The position numbers and the translations under genes were made by a program. The notes under the pieces are model-generated. The model ran no database searches. It was not told the DNA's origin and saw only the letters and a program-made list of their open reading frames with translations. Shown piece after piece: positions 45,030-53,736 of a stretch of 64,000 nucleotides of DNA; the stretch's first letter is position 1, and every line of letters starts with the position of its first letter. Origin of the DNA: Blautia liquoris (GTDB lineage: Bacteria; Bacillota; Clostridia; Lachnospirales; Lachnospiraceae); NCBI RefSeq assembly GCF_015159595.1, contig NZ_CP063304.1:2356001-2420000 (forward strand), read 5' to 3'.

Positions 45030-46946
45030 CTACCATATTTTGATATAATTCTTTTTGCTTTTCATCTCAGCCGCCGGCCCTACGACGCCGTCTCCTTTTT
45101 TCTTATTGTCGCCTAGATCGATATCCAGGCTCACGTCGTTTCCATCCGGACACTCATACTCTGCATCGACAATCCGAACTCGGGGAAGGGCTGCGGTAGT
45201 ATAGATCTTTCCGGCAAAGATTTCAAAATCTTCAGGAAGCTCACAGGAGAGATAAACTTCATCATCTTCAGTTTCAATAATCTTTACATCTGCATGGAAA
45301 TCGTGATTGATTCGGTTGGTCTCCTCTTTTTTAAATGCATTCGCACTTCCCAGATACATGTTATGATCGATATATACCGGCTGTTCCACCAGATTGAAAG
45401 ACTCCGCATCCCCGGGAACCTTATGAACCTCTTCAATGTATTCTTCCAGAGAAGTCGTATAACCGTCATAATGCGCCGTTCCTACCCCTTCGGCCGAATC
45501 TTCTCCCACAAAAATATTGTTATAGAATCTGTCGTCGCCTCCATAGACAAAAGAGAAACCAGCTACTTTTGTACTATGAGGTAGATGATACTGGGTAGAA
45601 CGCTCCATTTCTTTCCTATGATTCATCCTTCCGCAAATCAGGTTGTTGACATAAGCACCGCCCTGTGAAACGTTGTCGATCGAATATTTTGATGCCAGAA
45701 TATTGTGATCTACAATGTAAGGCCCATGGCTGACTTCGACAAAGAAGTCCCGATTATTCTGATAAAATAGGTTTCGGCTTACCCTTGTTCCCTGTGCCTC
45801 CCAATCAAGCCACAATCCCAGAGAGCAGTTATGAATTCGGTTGTCATGGATCTGGACATCTATAGCTGCGTGAAGTTTGATTCCTGCAATCTCATGGCCA
45901 TAGAATTCACGTTTTAGGGCAATGTTATAGATGTGGTTATGATAAATCTCACTGAAAACACCCCCCAGATGTCCTACGATTCCATTTTGTCCACAGTCAT
46001 AGATGACATTATTCCGGACGATGTGAGAACCGATCTTCTCTTTGCTCCAGCCTGCTCTTTCCGCCGAAAAAACCGCTTCCAGCTGATATTGATAACCTGG
46101 TTTATCTTTCCGGATGGAACAATAATTATTCCCAGTTGTGGCTTCTTTTCCGATGCTGAGGGCGCTGCATTTCGCATCATGGATGATATTATCTTCTATG
46201 ATCCAGCCCTTGCTCCAATTCGGACCAAGCAGTCCCGGCTGATCCCCAGTGGGCGGAGCCCAGGGTGTCGCCGCCTGTGCCATCTCAAATCCCCGGACTG
46301 TTATGTAATCGATACCCGTTTCCAAAGGATAAAAACAGGATCTTCGTACATTGATCTCCACAAACTCCTCATTCGGATCGGCCCCCTGAAAGTTTGCATA
46401 AATCGTCGTCTGGTTTTCATCTACTTTTGCAAACCACACGTATTTTGTCTGCTCTGGACTGGGAACAGAGGTAACCTTCTTTGTCCAACTGTCCATCACC
46501 TCTGTCCGTATCTTTGGATCCTCCAGCTCTTCCAGCGAATTTGCCTCGTAAAATGACATCCCATTCAAGTAAACATCCCCCAAATGCCTAGTTTCTGTGG
46601 AAACCAGCCAGTCACCAAACACTTCAAGTTCATAAGGATTATAATCTCCAAAAAAAGAATTCGGTATTGTCACCTTCCAGACGTTCCCGTCTACATTTCT
46701 CCATGAAGTAATTCTCTCAGACCCCTTAATGACAACTTTTTCGCCTTCTGCTGCCTGATAGGTAATCCTCCTTTTATTGCTAAGACCCTTAAACCTGGGT
46801 TTAACCCACTCACGATACACACCTTCGTGCACAGTCACAACATCTCCAGGCATAGCAGCCAAAGCAGCTTTGCTGATTGTCTGAAATGGCCTTTCCTTTG
46901 TGCCCGGTCCACAGTCAGACCCATTATTTGCTACATAATACTCCAT
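45030..46946 (-). CDS. GH120 beta-xylosidase (right-handed beta-helix)
   Basis: A 638-residue cytoplasmic beta-helix protein without signal peptide. It matches the GH120 family, whose founding member is XylC of Thermoanaerobacterium saccharolyticum, along its whole length by recognition (for example WGHLGG-type region QNGIVGHLGGVFSEIY and PWAPPTGDQPGLLGPNWSKG). The catalytic Asp (381, in LWLDWEAQG) and acid/base Glu (404, in FFVEVSHG) sit 23 residues apart as in XylC. It removes xylose from xylo-oligosaccharides after import. An AGGAGG site precedes the ATG. It is divergent from an AraC gene and near a complete ABC importer. Confidence 0.92.
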   Translation of the reverse strand: MEYYVANNGSDCGPGTKERPFQTISKAALAAMPGDVVTVHEGVYREWVKPRFKGLSNKRRITYQAAEGEKVVIKGSERITSWRNVDGNVWKVTIPNSFFGDYNPYELEVFGDWLVSTETRHLGDVYLNGMSFYEANSLEELEDPKIRTEVMDSWTKKVTSVPSPEQTKYVWFAKVDENQTTIYANFQGADPNEEFVEINVRRSCFYPLETGIDYITVRGFEMAQAATPWAPPTGDQPGLLGPNWSKGWIIEDNIIHDAKCSALSIGKEATTGNNYCSIRKDKPGYQYQLEAVFSAERAGWSKEKIGSHIVRNNVIYDCGQNGIVGHLGGVFSEIYHNHIYNIALKREFYGHEIAGIKLHAAIDVQIHDNRIHNCSLGLWLDWEAQGTRVSRNLFYQNNRDFFVEVSHGPYIVDHNILASKYSIDNVSQGGAYVNNLICGRMNHRKEMERSTQYHLPHSTKVAGFSFVYGGDDRFYNNIFVGEDSAEGVGTAHYDGYTTSLEEYIEEVHKVPGDAESFNLVEQPVYIDHNMYLGSANAFKKEETNRINHDFHADVKIIETEDDEVYLSCELPEDFEIFAGKIYTTAALPRVRIVDAEYECPDGNDVSLDIDLGDNKKKGDGVVGPAAEMKSKKNYIKIW

Positions 46947-47040
46947 ATATTATCGCCTCCTGTTATTCATTACCTCCAGTATAAAAAATTGAGACTAGGA
47001 AATCTATCCATAAAATAGTATAATAATTGACAATATTAGT
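46947..47040 (-). promoter_or_regulatory. Promoter region of the GH120 gene
   Basis: AT-rich stretch between the gene start and the repeat array. On the minus strand TTGTCA near 47035-47030 could be a -35 box; no strong -10 at the right distance was found. Confidence 0.3.
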
Positions 47041-47673
47041 GATACCAGGGTCGAGAGGTTACGGTTGTTTTCATGCTCGCATGAAAACAACCATAACTTC
47101 GAGACCCGAACAGACATGAGAATGCAGTCCGACAGGACGGAATTCGAATGCCTGTAGGATTGTGTGAGCGCTTCGCGCGGAGCAATCCGTGGTATCATCA
47201 GGGTGCGGAACACCACAGGGAATCTCGTGCTCTTTTTCATCCATGAAAAAGGCATAACTCCCTACCCGCACCACACGGAAACACAGTCCGACAAGACAAA
47301 TTTCGAATGCCTGTAGGATTGTGTGAGCGCTTCGCGCGGAGCAATCCGTGGTATCATCAGGGTGCGGAACACCACAGGGAATCTCGTGCTCTTTTTCATC
47401 CATGAAAAAGGCATAACTCCCTACCCGCACCACACGGAAACACAGTCCGACAAGACAAATTTCGAATGCCTGTAGGATTGTGTGAGCGCTTCGCGCGGAG
47501 CAATCCGTGGTATCATCAGGGTGCGGAACACCACAGGGAATCTCGTGCCCTTTTTCATCCATGAAAAAGGCATAACTCCCTACCCGCACCACACGGAAAC
47601 ACAGTCCGACAAGACAAATTTCGAATGCCTGTAGGATTGTGTGAGCGCTTCGCGCGGAGCAATCCGTGGTATC
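47041..47673 (+). repeat. Dispersed structured element, copy C: tandem array of four units
   Basis: Four units run on the plus strand: 47041-47190, 47191-47349, 47350-47508 and 47509-47667, ending in GGTATC at 47668-47673. The last three are nearly identical and exactly 159 nt long; the first differs in its 5' half. Unit 1 has P1 GGGTC/GACCC and P2 GTTGTTTTCATGC/GCATGAAAACAAC. Units 2-4 have P1 GGTGCGG/CCGCACC and P2 CTTTTTCAT/ATGAAAAAG. All share P4 (GGATTG/CAATCC, inner GCGC/GCGC). Because 159 is a multiple of three, long antisense reading frames arise; they are not genes. Confidence 0.85.
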
Positions 47674-47711
47674 GCTCTACTAAAGATAAAATCTACCAAG
47701 GAGGTGGGATT

Positions 47712-48464
47712 ATGGTGTTTTTTGAAAATCACGGAATGTCTCACGATGAATCATTTCAGGTATCAGAATTAACAGATTTTAGTTTTCCTCCTCATTTTCA
47801 TCGTGCCTATGAACTGATCTATGTAAAAAAAGGAGAATTGTATGTGCGAATCGACAAAAAAGAGTATACTCTGGAAGAACAAGATCTTGTATTCATCTTT
47901 CCAAGTCAGTTTCACGAATTCAGATCGAATGGTCATTCAGATATTCTGATAATCATCTTTGCGCCTGAGTTGATCGGGGATTTTTATAACGAATACAAGA
48001 GTCGTATTCCACAGAATAATCTCCTACATGTAGCAGAACTCGCAAGTGATAAACTCACTTCTGTTTATCGGCAGAAAAGCTTTTTGTATCAGATCTGCTC
48101 GCAGCTGACAGAACAAACCTCTTTTCAGGATGTGCAGAATGCAAAACACTCAAAAATTGTCTATCAGATATTGTTGTACATAGAGAAAAATTACAGACAT
48201 GAATGCAGCCTGAGAGGTGCATCAAAGACTATCGGTTACGATTACGTCTATTTGTCGAAACTCTTTTCGAGACTGATGAAAATGTCATTTACCGAGTATC
48301 TAAACCGATACCGCATCTATCAGTCATGTTATCTTTTAAGAAATACAGAGATGTCTATTGAAGAGGCTGCTTTCAGCTGCGGCTATCATCATCTGAAGAC
48401 ATTCTACCGCAATTTTACCGAAATCATCAAGATTACACCGGCGAAATATCGGGAGTTAAAGTAA
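47712..48464 (+). CDS. AraC-family transcriptional regulator with cupin sensor domain
   Basis: A 250-residue regulator. An N-terminal cupin (FPPHFHRAYELIYVKKGEL) binds a small ligand, and the C-terminal double helix-turn-helix includes LRGASKTIGYDYVYLSKLFS and EEAAFSCGYHHLKTFYRNF. ATG at 47712 is chosen because AAGGAGG lies just upstream; an earlier in-frame start would be inside the repeat array. It lies between the divergent GH120 gene and the third ABC operon and likely controls one or both. Confidence 0.88.
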   Translation: MVFFENHGMSHDESFQVSELTDFSFPPHFHRAYELIYVKKGELYVRIDKKEYTLEEQDLVFIFPSQFHEFRSNGHSDILIIIFAPELIGDFYNEYKSRIPQNNLLHVAELASDKLTSVYRQKSFLYQICSQLTEQTSFQDVQNAKHSKIVYQILLYIEKNYRHECSLRGASKTIGYDYVYLSKLFSRLMKMSFTEYLNRYRIYQSCYLLRNTEMSIEEAAFSCGYHHLKTFYRNFTEIIKITPAKYRELK

Positions 48465-48668
48465 TAAGGTGATACTACGGTCTCAAAGATATGCGTACAA
48501 GAATCAAATGTTTGCTCTGATTATGCAAGCATAAACTACGCGCTAATCTACGATTATAGGTAAGATTTTTATATAATGTGATCATTTTTTTCAATATAAA
48601 ATTGTATCCTTCCGTGATAATATATATACAACAGTTAAAGTAGTGTTAAAAATGGGAGGTAAACGATT
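48465..48668 (+). promoter_or_regulatory. Upstream region of the third ABC operon with a decayed element
   Basis: GATACTACGGTCTCAAAG at 48471-48488 and the hairpin TTATGC/GCATAA at 48521-48534 are a weak match to the start and P2 of the dispersed element. A TTGTAT box near 48602 with a TATACA about 17 bases on may be the operon promoter. GGGAGG precedes the start codon. Confidence 0.4.
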
Positions 48669-50015
48669 ATGAAAAAGAAAATGACAAAGTTATGTAGTAT
48701 CTCATTGGCTGTATTGATGGCAGCCACTGCTGCTGGATGCGGATCTGACAGTCCAGAACAATCAGCTTCTAGTCAATCAGAAGCAGCAAAAAGTAAAAAC
48801 AGTGACGGTAAAGAGATCTCTTACTGGAATATTGCTACAGAATCACCAGATAAAGATATTCTTGGACAGGCTGTTGATGAATTTAACTCATCAACGAAAT
48901 CTGGATATTCTGTTAATGTAGTTCCCACACAAAACGATACTTATAAGGAAAAACTAGTTGTAGCAATGAGTTCCGGCGAATGTCCGGATATGTATTCTAG
49001 CTGGTCTGGAGGACCTATGTATGAATATATAGATTCAGGATTCGCTCAGCCAATCGATGATTTATTTAATAAGTCGGAAATCAAGGACAAATTAATGGAC
49101 GCAGCCATTGAGCAGGCTTCATATAATGGTCATATTTATGCTGTGCCATATCAAAATGTTTCCATCTCAGGAATATTCTATAATAAAAAAATGTTTGAAA
49201 AATATAGCTTGCAAGAACCTGAGACGTTAAGCGATCTTGAAAACATCTGTGAAACCTTGAAGACAAATGATATTACTCCTTTTGCATTGGCTAACAGTTC
49301 TAAATGGACGGGATCTATGTATTTCATGAATTTAGCAGTACGTTATGGTGGATTAATGCCTTTCCAAAAAGCTGTTTCCGGTGAGGGGAAATTCACTGAT
49401 GAAAGTTTTATAAAAGCTGGAAATAAAATACAAGAATGGGTAAAAGACGGCTACTTCCCTGAAGGTGTTAATTCGCTAAGTGAAGATGATGGTCAGGCCA
49501 AACAATTAATGTATCAGGAAAAGGCAGGAATGTTACTTTGTGGTTCCTGGTATACTGCAACTTTCGCCAACGACAGCAAGGAATTTTATCAGGATATCGG
49601 ATGGTTTCCATTTCCCACCATAGAAGGCCCGGATGCTGATCCTGACATTCAAATTGGCACCGTTGGTGACCAGTTTATATCCTTTAGCTGTAAAGATGAT
49701 AAGTTAGCAGCTGCATTTGAATGTGCTGAAGACCATTTGTCCGATGACACGATTGACACAGAAATTGAAAAAGGAAAAATACCACCAATAAAAGGGATTG
49801 AAAGCAGAATTACCGACCCTGTTACAAAGAAAATTGCGAAAACTGCGACAGAAGCGTCTGAGATTCAGTTATGGTATGATCAGTATCTCCCGCCGGCCGT
49901 ATCTACAGCTCACCTTGATAGCTTGCAGGAGGTATTCGGCCTTACAAAAACACCGCAGGAAGCACAGGAAACTATGCAGGCGGCAATGGATGAGTATCTT
50001 AACTCAAAAAAATAG
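48669..50015 (+). CDS. Sugar ABC transporter binding lipoprotein, third system
   Basis: A 448-residue SBP_bac_1 protein with signal peptide MKKKMTKLCSISLAVLMAAT and lipobox AAGCGSD. A Ser/Gln-rich linker precedes the binding fold (EISYWNIATESPDKDILGQA). Trp and Tyr are frequent near the expected sugar site (SSWSGGPMYEY, LWYDQYLPPAV). Linked to two permeases, a sensor kinase and regulator, and near GH120 and AraC, so xylo-oligosaccharides are a reasonable but unproven ligand. Confidence 0.92.
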   Translation: MKKKMTKLCSISLAVLMAATAAGCGSDSPEQSASSQSEAAKSKNSDGKEISYWNIATESPDKDILGQAVDEFNSSTKSGYSVNVVPTQNDTYKEKLVVAMSSGECPDMYSSWSGGPMYEYIDSGFAQPIDDLFNKSEIKDKLMDAAIEQASYNGHIYAVPYQNVSISGIFYNKKMFEKYSLQEPETLSDLENICETLKTNDITPFALANSSKWTGSMYFMNLAVRYGGLMPFQKAVSGEGKFTDESFIKAGNKIQEWVKDGYFPEGVNSLSEDDGQAKQLMYQEKAGMLLCGSWYTATFANDSKEFYQDIGWFPFPTIEGPDADPDIQIGTVGDQFISFSCKDDKLAAAFECAEDHLSDDTIDTEIEKGKIPPIKGIESRITDPVTKKIAKTATEASEIQLWYDQYLPPAVSTAHLDSLQEVFGLTKTPQEAQETMQAAMDEYLNSKK

Positions 50016-50049
50016 TAGATAGAGTTAAATCTATACTTTTCGCATATCT

Positions 50050-50078
50050 AAAAATCCCTGTGCTATACAGGGATTTTT
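50050..50078 (+). terminator. Hairpin between binding-protein and permease genes
   Basis: AAAAATCCCTG and CAGGGATTTTT form a perfect 11-bp stem with a 7-base loop. It lies within the operon, so it probably stops most transcripts or stabilises the upstream mRNA, giving more binding protein than permease. Confidence 0.8.
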
Positions 50079-50100
50079 AGTAAAAAGGAGTGATACGCAT

Positions 50101-51000
50101 ATGAACAAAAAAAGATCATTAGGTGCTCTGAGACAGAGAAATACGAACAGGGTGGCGGTACTTTTTCTTGCACCAGTTACTGTCCTTATGATTGTATATG
50201 TTTTTTATCCAATCATCGACACATTTATTACAAGTGCATATCAATGGAATGGAATATCAGCAGCAAAAAAATACATAGGGTTTGATAATTGGAGAAAACT
50301 TCTTGTTGATCAACATTTTTGGATTGCATTTAAAAACAATCTTATCATCATGGTTTTATCAATTGTAATCCAACTTCCAATAGGTCTTCTTCTTGCAGCC
50401 TTCCTTGATTTTGGAGGAAAAAAATTGACTATATTTAAAATCATCTGGTTTATTCCACTTCTTATGTCGTCGGTTGCTATTGGATTCCTTTTTACCTATG
50501 CACTTGCTACGAATGGCGGTATGGTCAGCACAATTTCAAATCTGTTCGGGAGAGGGAATATAGACCTCCTGGGAAATCCTAAGACGGCTTTGGTGACAGT
50601 TATATTGGTTATCTGCTGGCAGTTTGTACCTTTTTACATGGTTTATTTCATGGCTGTATTTACCAATATTCCAATCGACGTTTTCGAAGCAGCAAGAATA
50701 GATGGTGCCACAAAAGGACAATACTTTTGGAAGATAGCTCTTCCTCTTTTATATCCTTCGATTAAAAGTGCTGCAATTCTTTCAATGGTTGGATCTTTAA
50801 AATACTTTGATTTGATTTATGTTATGACAGATGGCGGTCCTGGGACTTCTACAGAATTGATGGCTACTTACATGTATAAACAATCTTTTAAAACTTTTAA
50901 TATGGGCTACGGTTCTGCAGTCGCGGGAGGCATGTTTATACTGATTACAATGGTTTCACTACTCACTATGAAGTTGCTGAATGGAAGGAAGGAGAACTGA
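50101..51000 (+). CDS. Carbohydrate ABC transporter permease (MalF/UgpA type), third system
   Basis: A 299-residue permease with six membrane segments and EAA loop VFEAARIDGATKGQYFWKIA. An AAAAAGGAG site lies ahead of the ATG. The second permease begins three bases after its stop. Confidence 0.92.
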   Translation: MNKKRSLGALRQRNTNRVAVLFLAPVTVLMIVYVFYPIIDTFITSAYQWNGISAAKKYIGFDNWRKLLVDQHFWIAFKNNLIIMVLSIVIQLPIGLLLAAFLDFGGKKLTIFKIIWFIPLLMSSVAIGFLFTYALATNGGMVSTISNLFGRGNIDLLGNPKTALVTVILVICWQFVPFYMVYFMAVFTNIPIDVFEAARIDGATKGQYFWKIALPLLYPSIKSAAILSMVGSLKYFDLIYVMTDGGPGTSTELMATYMYKQSFKTFNMGYGSAVAGGMFILITMVSLLTMKLLNGRKEN

Positions 51001-51003
51001 GCT

Positions 51004-51852
51004 ATGGACAAGTACAAAAAAAGTAAACGTAATAGTATCTTTGCATGGACGATAGCAATGATTCTGGCAATTATATGGCTGATAATATCTCTCTTACCTT
51101 TCATCTTCATGGTCTTGAATTCATTTAAAGAAAAATTTGAAATGCTTTCAAAGGGCGTGTTTCAACTTCCAGAGAAATTAAATTGGAGTAACTACACAGA
51201 GGTTCTATCTGGCGGATTTTTAAATTACTTTAAAAATAGCGTAATTGTGCTGGCAATCTCTCTGGTCTTGTTATTATTTATTGCTGCATGTGCCTCATAC
51301 CCACTTGCAAGATTTAATTTTAAGCTGGCAAATCCAATTTATTCACTCATTGTAGCCTGTATGTCCATCCCCGTACACATTACCCTGATACCAGTCTTTA
51401 AAATGTCCAAGACAGCAGGGCTTTATGACTCCATCTGGGCGTTAATTGGCCCATACATCGCATTTGCAGTGCCAATTTCTGTCTTTATATTGACAAGTTT
51501 TATGCGTGAAATACCAAGAGAAATCGAGGAGTCTGCTGAGATTGACGGCTGCGGCAAAATCAGAATGTTCTTTTCGATCATATTGAATCTTTCAAAACCC
51601 GGTCTTGCAACTCTGGCCATCTATAATGGAGTTAACATGTGGAATGAATTTTCATTTGCCTATACCTTGACACAGTCTTCTGAGAATCGCACTCTCCCCT
51701 TGGCAATCTGGGAATTTCAGGGACAATATTCTATGAATACTCCGATGATTATGGCTGTTCTTACATTGACATTATTACCGATGATTATCATGTTTATTGT
51801 TTTTCAGGATAAGTTAGTCAAAGGTATGACTGCCGGAGCCGTTAAAGGATAA
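51004..51852 (+). CDS. Carbohydrate ABC transporter permease (MalG type), third system
   Basis: A 282-residue six-span permease with EAA loop IEESAEIDGCGKIRMFFS and CUT1 ending GMTAGAVKG. The EAA loop has Glu-Glu-Ser in place of Glu-Ala-Ala. No ATPase gene follows. A hairpin separates it from the kinase gene. Confidence 0.92.
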   Translation: MDKYKKSKRNSIFAWTIAMILAIIWLIISLLPFIFMVLNSFKEKFEMLSKGVFQLPEKLNWSNYTEVLSGGFLNYFKNSVIVLAISLVLLLFIAACASYPLARFNFKLANPIYSLIVACMSIPVHITLIPVFKMSKTAGLYDSIWALIGPYIAFAVPISVFILTSFMREIPREIEESAEIDGCGKIRMFFSIILNLSKPGLATLAIYNGVNMWNEFSFAYTLTQSSENRTLPLAIWEFQGQYSMNTPMIMAVLTLTLLPMIIMFIVFQDKLVKGMTAGAVKG

Positions 51853-51872
51853 CGAAGAAATACGAATTCCAG

Positions 51873-51907
51873 GAGCTACTGTTTCTTTCATGAAACAGCA
51901 GCTCTTT
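51873..51907 (+). terminator. Hairpin between permease and sensor kinase genes
   Basis: GAGCTACTGTTTC pairs with GAAACAGCAGCTC (one mismatch) around a 6-base loop, followed by a short T run. Likely a partial terminator, lowering kinase/regulator expression. Confidence 0.65.
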
Positions 51908-51942
51908 GGCATTTTCTGTACTTAGTTTGGGAGGATACGAAA

Positions 51943-53736
51943 GTGAAAAAGTTGATGAACAGTTTTAATCAATGGAGATTTGATAAGAAAATACAGCTTC
52001 TGGTAAGTACATCCATTGTTCTTACTACTTTTCTCGTTCTTATCGTCTCCACTACATCTACAGTCAGATTCATGAAGGTTCAGTCTACAGAGTTGCTGCA
52101 GGCACAAAACAACACAATCGCTGAGAATTTCCGTAACTCTTTGGATAATTATAAGAAGCTGGCAATAGCAGTTGTATTGGACACCTCTATACAACAGTTT
52201 TTAAAGTCCGATAGCGGAAACACTGCCAGCTACATTGACAACAAGAATAATGCAAACAATACCTTATCTAGCATTGTCAATATGCACTCTGATCTAAATT
52301 TTATAGCCGTAGTGGATGATCAGTCAGGGGAATACTTATATAAAGGCGAGCAGACAATATACAACAGTAATTTTATCCAAACCTACAGTAAGGATTACGA
52401 ATCTTGCAAACCAGCAAACTCCAGCACTATGCGGGTATCTTTTAACAATGCCTATTATGATGGAAATAAGTATTCTCTAAATGTTTATTTTCCCATATAT
52501 GATACCGGAAATCTAATGGGAGAACTAGGTCTTCTCTGCATGAATTTTACGGATCCAAGCTTACAGCAAATAGCAGAAAATAATAATTCATCCAATTTGA
52601 ACACTGTTGTCATAGACTTAGACGGTGATCTTCTTGCAACAAACGAGAAGGATAAAATTGGTTCAAAAACAAATTATATCTCAAATATTTTTGAAGAATC
52701 AGGACACTTTCGAAAAAATGGTATGATTTACTTTTTTCAAAAGATCAATAAATGGGATTTTTATATTGTAAGCAGCGTTTCAGCGATGTACTTATATCAC
52801 GGAAGCATAACTGCCATTCTTTTCATGTGCACAATTACCATTCTAATGGTTATCACAAATATGTATATCATTAAAAAGATCATCCAAAAATTATATAAAC
52901 CTTTAGAAAATGTCGTCAGCAAAATGGATTCTGTCGCCTCTGGCTCTTTAAAAACACGCATTGATAGTGAGCGCATGGGTGACGATTTTACAAAACTGGC
53001 GGAAGGATTCAACTCCATGATGGACAAAATCCAGGAACTTATGGAACAGGTAAAACTGGAGCAGCATCAGATGGAACAAATAAGATTTAATGCTCTTCAA
53101 TCTCAAATCCAACCACATTTTCTCTATAATACACTTGACTGTATTCACTGGCAGGCAATGGCAGATGGAAACACTGAAATATCCACCCTCGTAAAAGCTC
53201 TGGCAAAATATTATAGAATCTGTCTCAGTGAAGGGCATGACATAATCTCCTTAAAACAGGAATTAGAACATGTTGAAAATTATCTAATTATCCAAAATAT
53301 GCGCTATGATAATATTATTGACAACAAACTTGATATCGATCAGAATGTCTTAGATTCAATGATTCCCAAGTTAACATTACAGCCACTGGTAGAAAACTCC
53401 ATCTATCATGGTATAAAAGTCAGAGAGGGAAAAACAGGAACAATTTATATAAAAGTCCAACAGCTCAGTAAAAATATTGTTATAACTCTAGCTGACACTG
53501 GTACAGGAATGTCCGAAGAGAAAGTCGCCGAACTAAATTCACAACTCTCTTTACATGATGATTCTTTTGGATATGGTGTGAGAAATGTCAATAAAAGAAT
53601 TCAGCTTCTTTATGGTGACAACTATGGGCTGCATTATTATAAAAACACCTCCGGCGGAGTAACTGTAAAGATTTCTTTTCCCTACAGAACCAAAGACATG
53701 AATACTGCAATAAGAGGTGAGTTGGATTATGTATAA
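51943..53736 (+). CDS. Sensor histidine kinase, YesM type
   Basis: A 597-residue kinase starting at GTG with GGGAGG upstream. Membrane segments lie at about 18-38 and 288-310 around an extracellular dCache-like domain; a HAMP region follows (KPLENVVSKMDSVASGSL). The phospho-acceptor His392 is in QIQPHFLYNTLD. ATP-site motifs are PLVENSIYHG, DTGTGM and GYGVRNVNKRIQ. It overlaps the regulator gene by 8 bases. Together they should sense an extracellular sugar and activate the adjoining ABC operon. Confidence 0.93.
   Translation: MKKLMNSFNQWRFDKKIQLLVSTSIVLTTFLVLIVSTTSTVRFMKVQSTELLQAQNNTIAENFRNSLDNYKKLAIAVVLDTSIQQFLKSDSGNTASYIDNKNNANNTLSSIVNMHSDLNFIAVVDDQSGEYLYKGEQTIYNSNFIQTYSKDYESCKPANSSTMRVSFNNAYYDGNKYSLNVYFPIYDTGNLMGELGLLCMNFTDPSLQQIAENNNSSNLNTVVIDLDGDLLATNEKDKIGSKTNYISNIFEESGHFRKNGMIYFFQKINKWDFYIVSSVSAMYLYHGSITAILFMCTITILMVITNMYIIKKIIQKLYKPLENVVSKMDSVASGSLKTRIDSERMGDDFTKLAEGFNSMMDKIQELMEQVKLEQHQMEQIRFNALQSQIQPHFLYNTLDCIHWQAMADGNTEISTLVKALAKYYRICLSEGHDIISLKQELEHVENYLIIQNMRYDNIIDNKLDIDQNVLDSMIPKLTLQPLVENSIYHGIKVREGKTGTIYIKVQQLSKNIVITLADTGTGMSEEKVAELNSQLSLHDDSFGYGVRNVNKRIQLLYGDNYGLHYYKNTSGGVTVKISFPYRTKDMNTAIRGELDYV

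Noticed and set aside
47071-47592. A 173-codon minus-strand frame with 53-residue repeats
   Set aside because: The repeats come from the 159-nt DNA repeat, which is divisible by three. Hairpins and compensatory changes explain the sequence better, and there is no ribosome site.
47041-47673. CRISPR array
   Set aside because: The units are 159 nt and directly adjoining, with no variable spacers and no cas genes.
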